Assembly: GCA_002701705.1 (NCBI GenBank)
Contig: NZWU01000014.1
Span: forward strand, 6,424 to 11,581
DNA from: Gammaproteobacteria bacterium
GTDB taxonomy: Bacteria; Pseudomonadota; Gammaproteobacteria; GCA-002705445; GCA-002716945
Direction of reading: 5' to 3'
DNA length: 5,158 nt
Positions 4,096 through 5,158 of the stretch are shown here, one piece after another (position 1 is the stretch's first letter; each line of letters opens with the position of its first letter). The translations under genes were made by a program, and so were the position numbers. The notes beneath the pieces were generated by a model. That model was not told the origin of the DNA, ran no database searches, and saw nothing but the letters and a program-made list of their open reading frames with translations.

Positions 4096-5158
4096 CAATA
4101 CTAGTAGTGGCGCCTGTATCTGCTTGACTGACGAGTTTTGCATATTTTGTTAATACGCCATTAATAAAATTCTTTTTTGGCTTATTCCACTTTTCAAATC
4201 TTTTTGCAATTTCCTTTTTTGTAATTTTTAAATTTAATTCTTTTTTAATAGCATCAATTTCAATTGTATCGCCATTTTTTATGATTGCTAAAGGTCCTCC
4301 AATATAAGCCTCTGGCGTTATATGCCCAACAACAAATCCATGGCTGCCACCAGAAAATCTCCCATCCGTTATTAAAGCAACATCTTTACCAAGACCCTTG
4401 CCCATTATCGCAGATGTGGGTGATAACATTTCTCTCATCCCAGGCCCACCGACAGGCCCCTCGTATCTTATAACTATCACCATTCCTTTTTTTATTTTAT
4501 CACCAAGTATGTCAATTAAAGCTGATTCCTCAGAATTATAAACTTTAGCCGTACCAGAAAAGAAATTACCTTCTTTTCCAGAAATTTTAGCAACCGATCC
4601 TGATGGTGATAAATTGCCTCTCAAAATAACTATATGACCATTCTTTTTTATTGGGTTATCGAATGCTCTAATTATGTTTTGTTTTTTATTATAGTGGGAA
4701 ACGTTTTTTAAATTTTCCTTGAGTGTTTTTCCGGAAACAGTGAGACAGCCTCCATGTAATAATTTTTTTTTCAATAATGTTTTCATTAAAGGTGCAACAC
4801 CACCAATTTTTACCAATTCTGACATAGTGTATTTCCCGCTAGGTTTGAGATCTGCTAGCACTGGTACTCTTTTACCTATCTTTTCAAAATCATCTAGAGA
4901 CAATTTTACTTTTGCTGCATTAGCAATTGCTAGTAAATGAAGAACTGCATTGGTTGACCCACCAAGAGCAATAACGACGGTGATTGCATTCTCTAGTGAT
5001 TTTTTATTAATAATATCACTAGGCTTAATATCTTTTTTTAAACAATTTATTAGAGCGATTGCTGATTCTTTACAGTCAATCTGTTTATTTTTAGAAATAG
5101 CTACTTGAGCAGAACTATTTGTTAGGCTTAAGCCTAGCGCCTCAATAGCACATGCCAT
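4088..5158 (-). CDS. ilvD: Dihydroxy-acid dehydratase IlvD, C-terminal part (5' end outside window)
   Basis: IlvD dehydrates 2,3-dihydroxy-isovalerate and 2,3-dihydroxy-3-methylvalerate to the 2-oxo acids before valine and isoleucine; it is a cytosolic Fe-S enzyme. The last 356 residues are present and the frame is open to base 5158. The first visible residues, MACAIEALGLS, correspond to the segment just after the family's CGGMYTANTM motif, so the Met is internal. About 200-260 N-terminal residues, including the Fe-S cysteines, lie beyond the edge. Visible blocks are ALGGSTNAVLHLLAIA (64-79), LADLKPSGKY (101-110), DNPIKKNGHIVILRGNLSP (167-185), YEGPVGGPGMREML (232-245) and TDGRFSGGSHGFVVGHITPEA (264-284) with the conserved active-site serine region. 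The 'LKPSGKY' and 'GGCLTVSGKTL' features fit the shorter (about 560-residue) family branch rather than the 616-residue E. coli form. It ends at TAA (4090-4088), convergent with the LON-domain gene. Confidence 0.97.
   Translation of the reverse strand: MACAIEALGLSLTNSSAQVAISKNKQIDCKESAIALINCLKKDIKPSDIINKKSLENAITVVIALGGSTNAVLHLLAIANAAKVKLSLDDFEKIGKRVPVLADLKPSGKYTMSELVKIGGVAPLMKTLLKKKLLHGGCLTVSGKTLKENLKNVSHYNKKQNIIRAFDNPIKKNGHIVILRGNLSPSGSVAKISGKEGNFFSGTAKVYNSEESALIDILGDKIKKGMVIVIRYEGPVGGPGMREMLSPTSAIMGKGLGKDVALITDGRFSGGSHGFVVGHITPEAYIGGPLAIIKNGDTIEIDAIKKELNLKITKKEIAKRFEKWNKPKKNFINGVLTKYAKLVSQADTGATTSIEV

Noticed and set aside
4285..4940. Plus-strand open frames at 4285-4473 and 4719-4940 opposite ilvD
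   Set aside because: They lie opposite the conserved ilvD coding sequence, are short and rich in unusual residue runs, and show no family resemblance.
1..5158. CRISPR arrays, tRNA or rRNA genes, insertion sequences, toxin-antitoxin or defence genes
   Set aside because: There are no spaced direct repeats, cloverleaf-like segments, transposase motifs or defence-family motifs, and nearly every base belongs to a recognised gene.

Overview
The window is a very compact, AT-rich (roughly two-thirds A+T by eye) stretch of bacterial chromosome holding eight protein genes. About 98% of it is coding: the only non-coding gaps are 22, 11, 43, 2 and 4 bases. Mpl, a CGFS monothiol glutaredoxin of the GrxD type and a proteobacterial-type IlvD point to a Gram-negative proteobacterium, most likely gammaproteobacterial. 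The low GC, Lys/Ile/Asn-rich proteins, overlapping genes and minimal spacers suggest a streamlined, marine-type lineage. That lineage placement is inference; there is no rRNA or other marker gene.

Layout. (1) Bases 1-261, plus strand: the last 86 codons of an asparagine-synthase-like amidotransferase whose tail best resembles the N-acetylglutaminylglutamine amide (osmolyte) branch. (2) Bases 284-601, plus: grxD, a monothiol glutaredoxin of the Fe-S cluster carrier type. (3) Bases 613-1236, minus: a class I SAM-dependent methyltransferase resembling PmtA phospholipid N-methyltransferases. It has a TTG start, a good Shine-Dalgarno and a good sigma70-like promoter. (4) Bases 1280-4083, plus: a tight four-gene run of a conserved polytopic membrane protein, mpl (murein peptide recycling ligase), msrB (methionine-R-sulfoxide reductase) and a stand-alone LON substrate-binding-domain protein. 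Its junctions are a 1-base stop/start overlap, a 17-base overlap and a 2-base gap, so it is almost certainly one operon. (5) Bases 4088-5158, minus: the C-terminal 356 residues of ilvD (dihydroxy-acid dehydratase), cut by the window edge.

Functional picture: mostly housekeeping and stress maintenance, namely Fe-S delivery (GrxD) near an Fe-S enzyme (IlvD), cell-wall recycling (Mpl), protein repair (MsrB), membrane lipid modification (PmtA-like) and possibly osmolyte synthesis (the 5' fragment). I see no mobile element, CRISPR array, RNA gene or defence locus. The points worth a second look are the divergent control region with overlapping promoters at about 1214-1298, a perfect hairpin containing both stop codons of the convergent LON-protein and ilvD genes, translational coupling in the mpl run, and the unassigned membrane protein coupled to mpl. 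I see no evidence for a wholly new system here.
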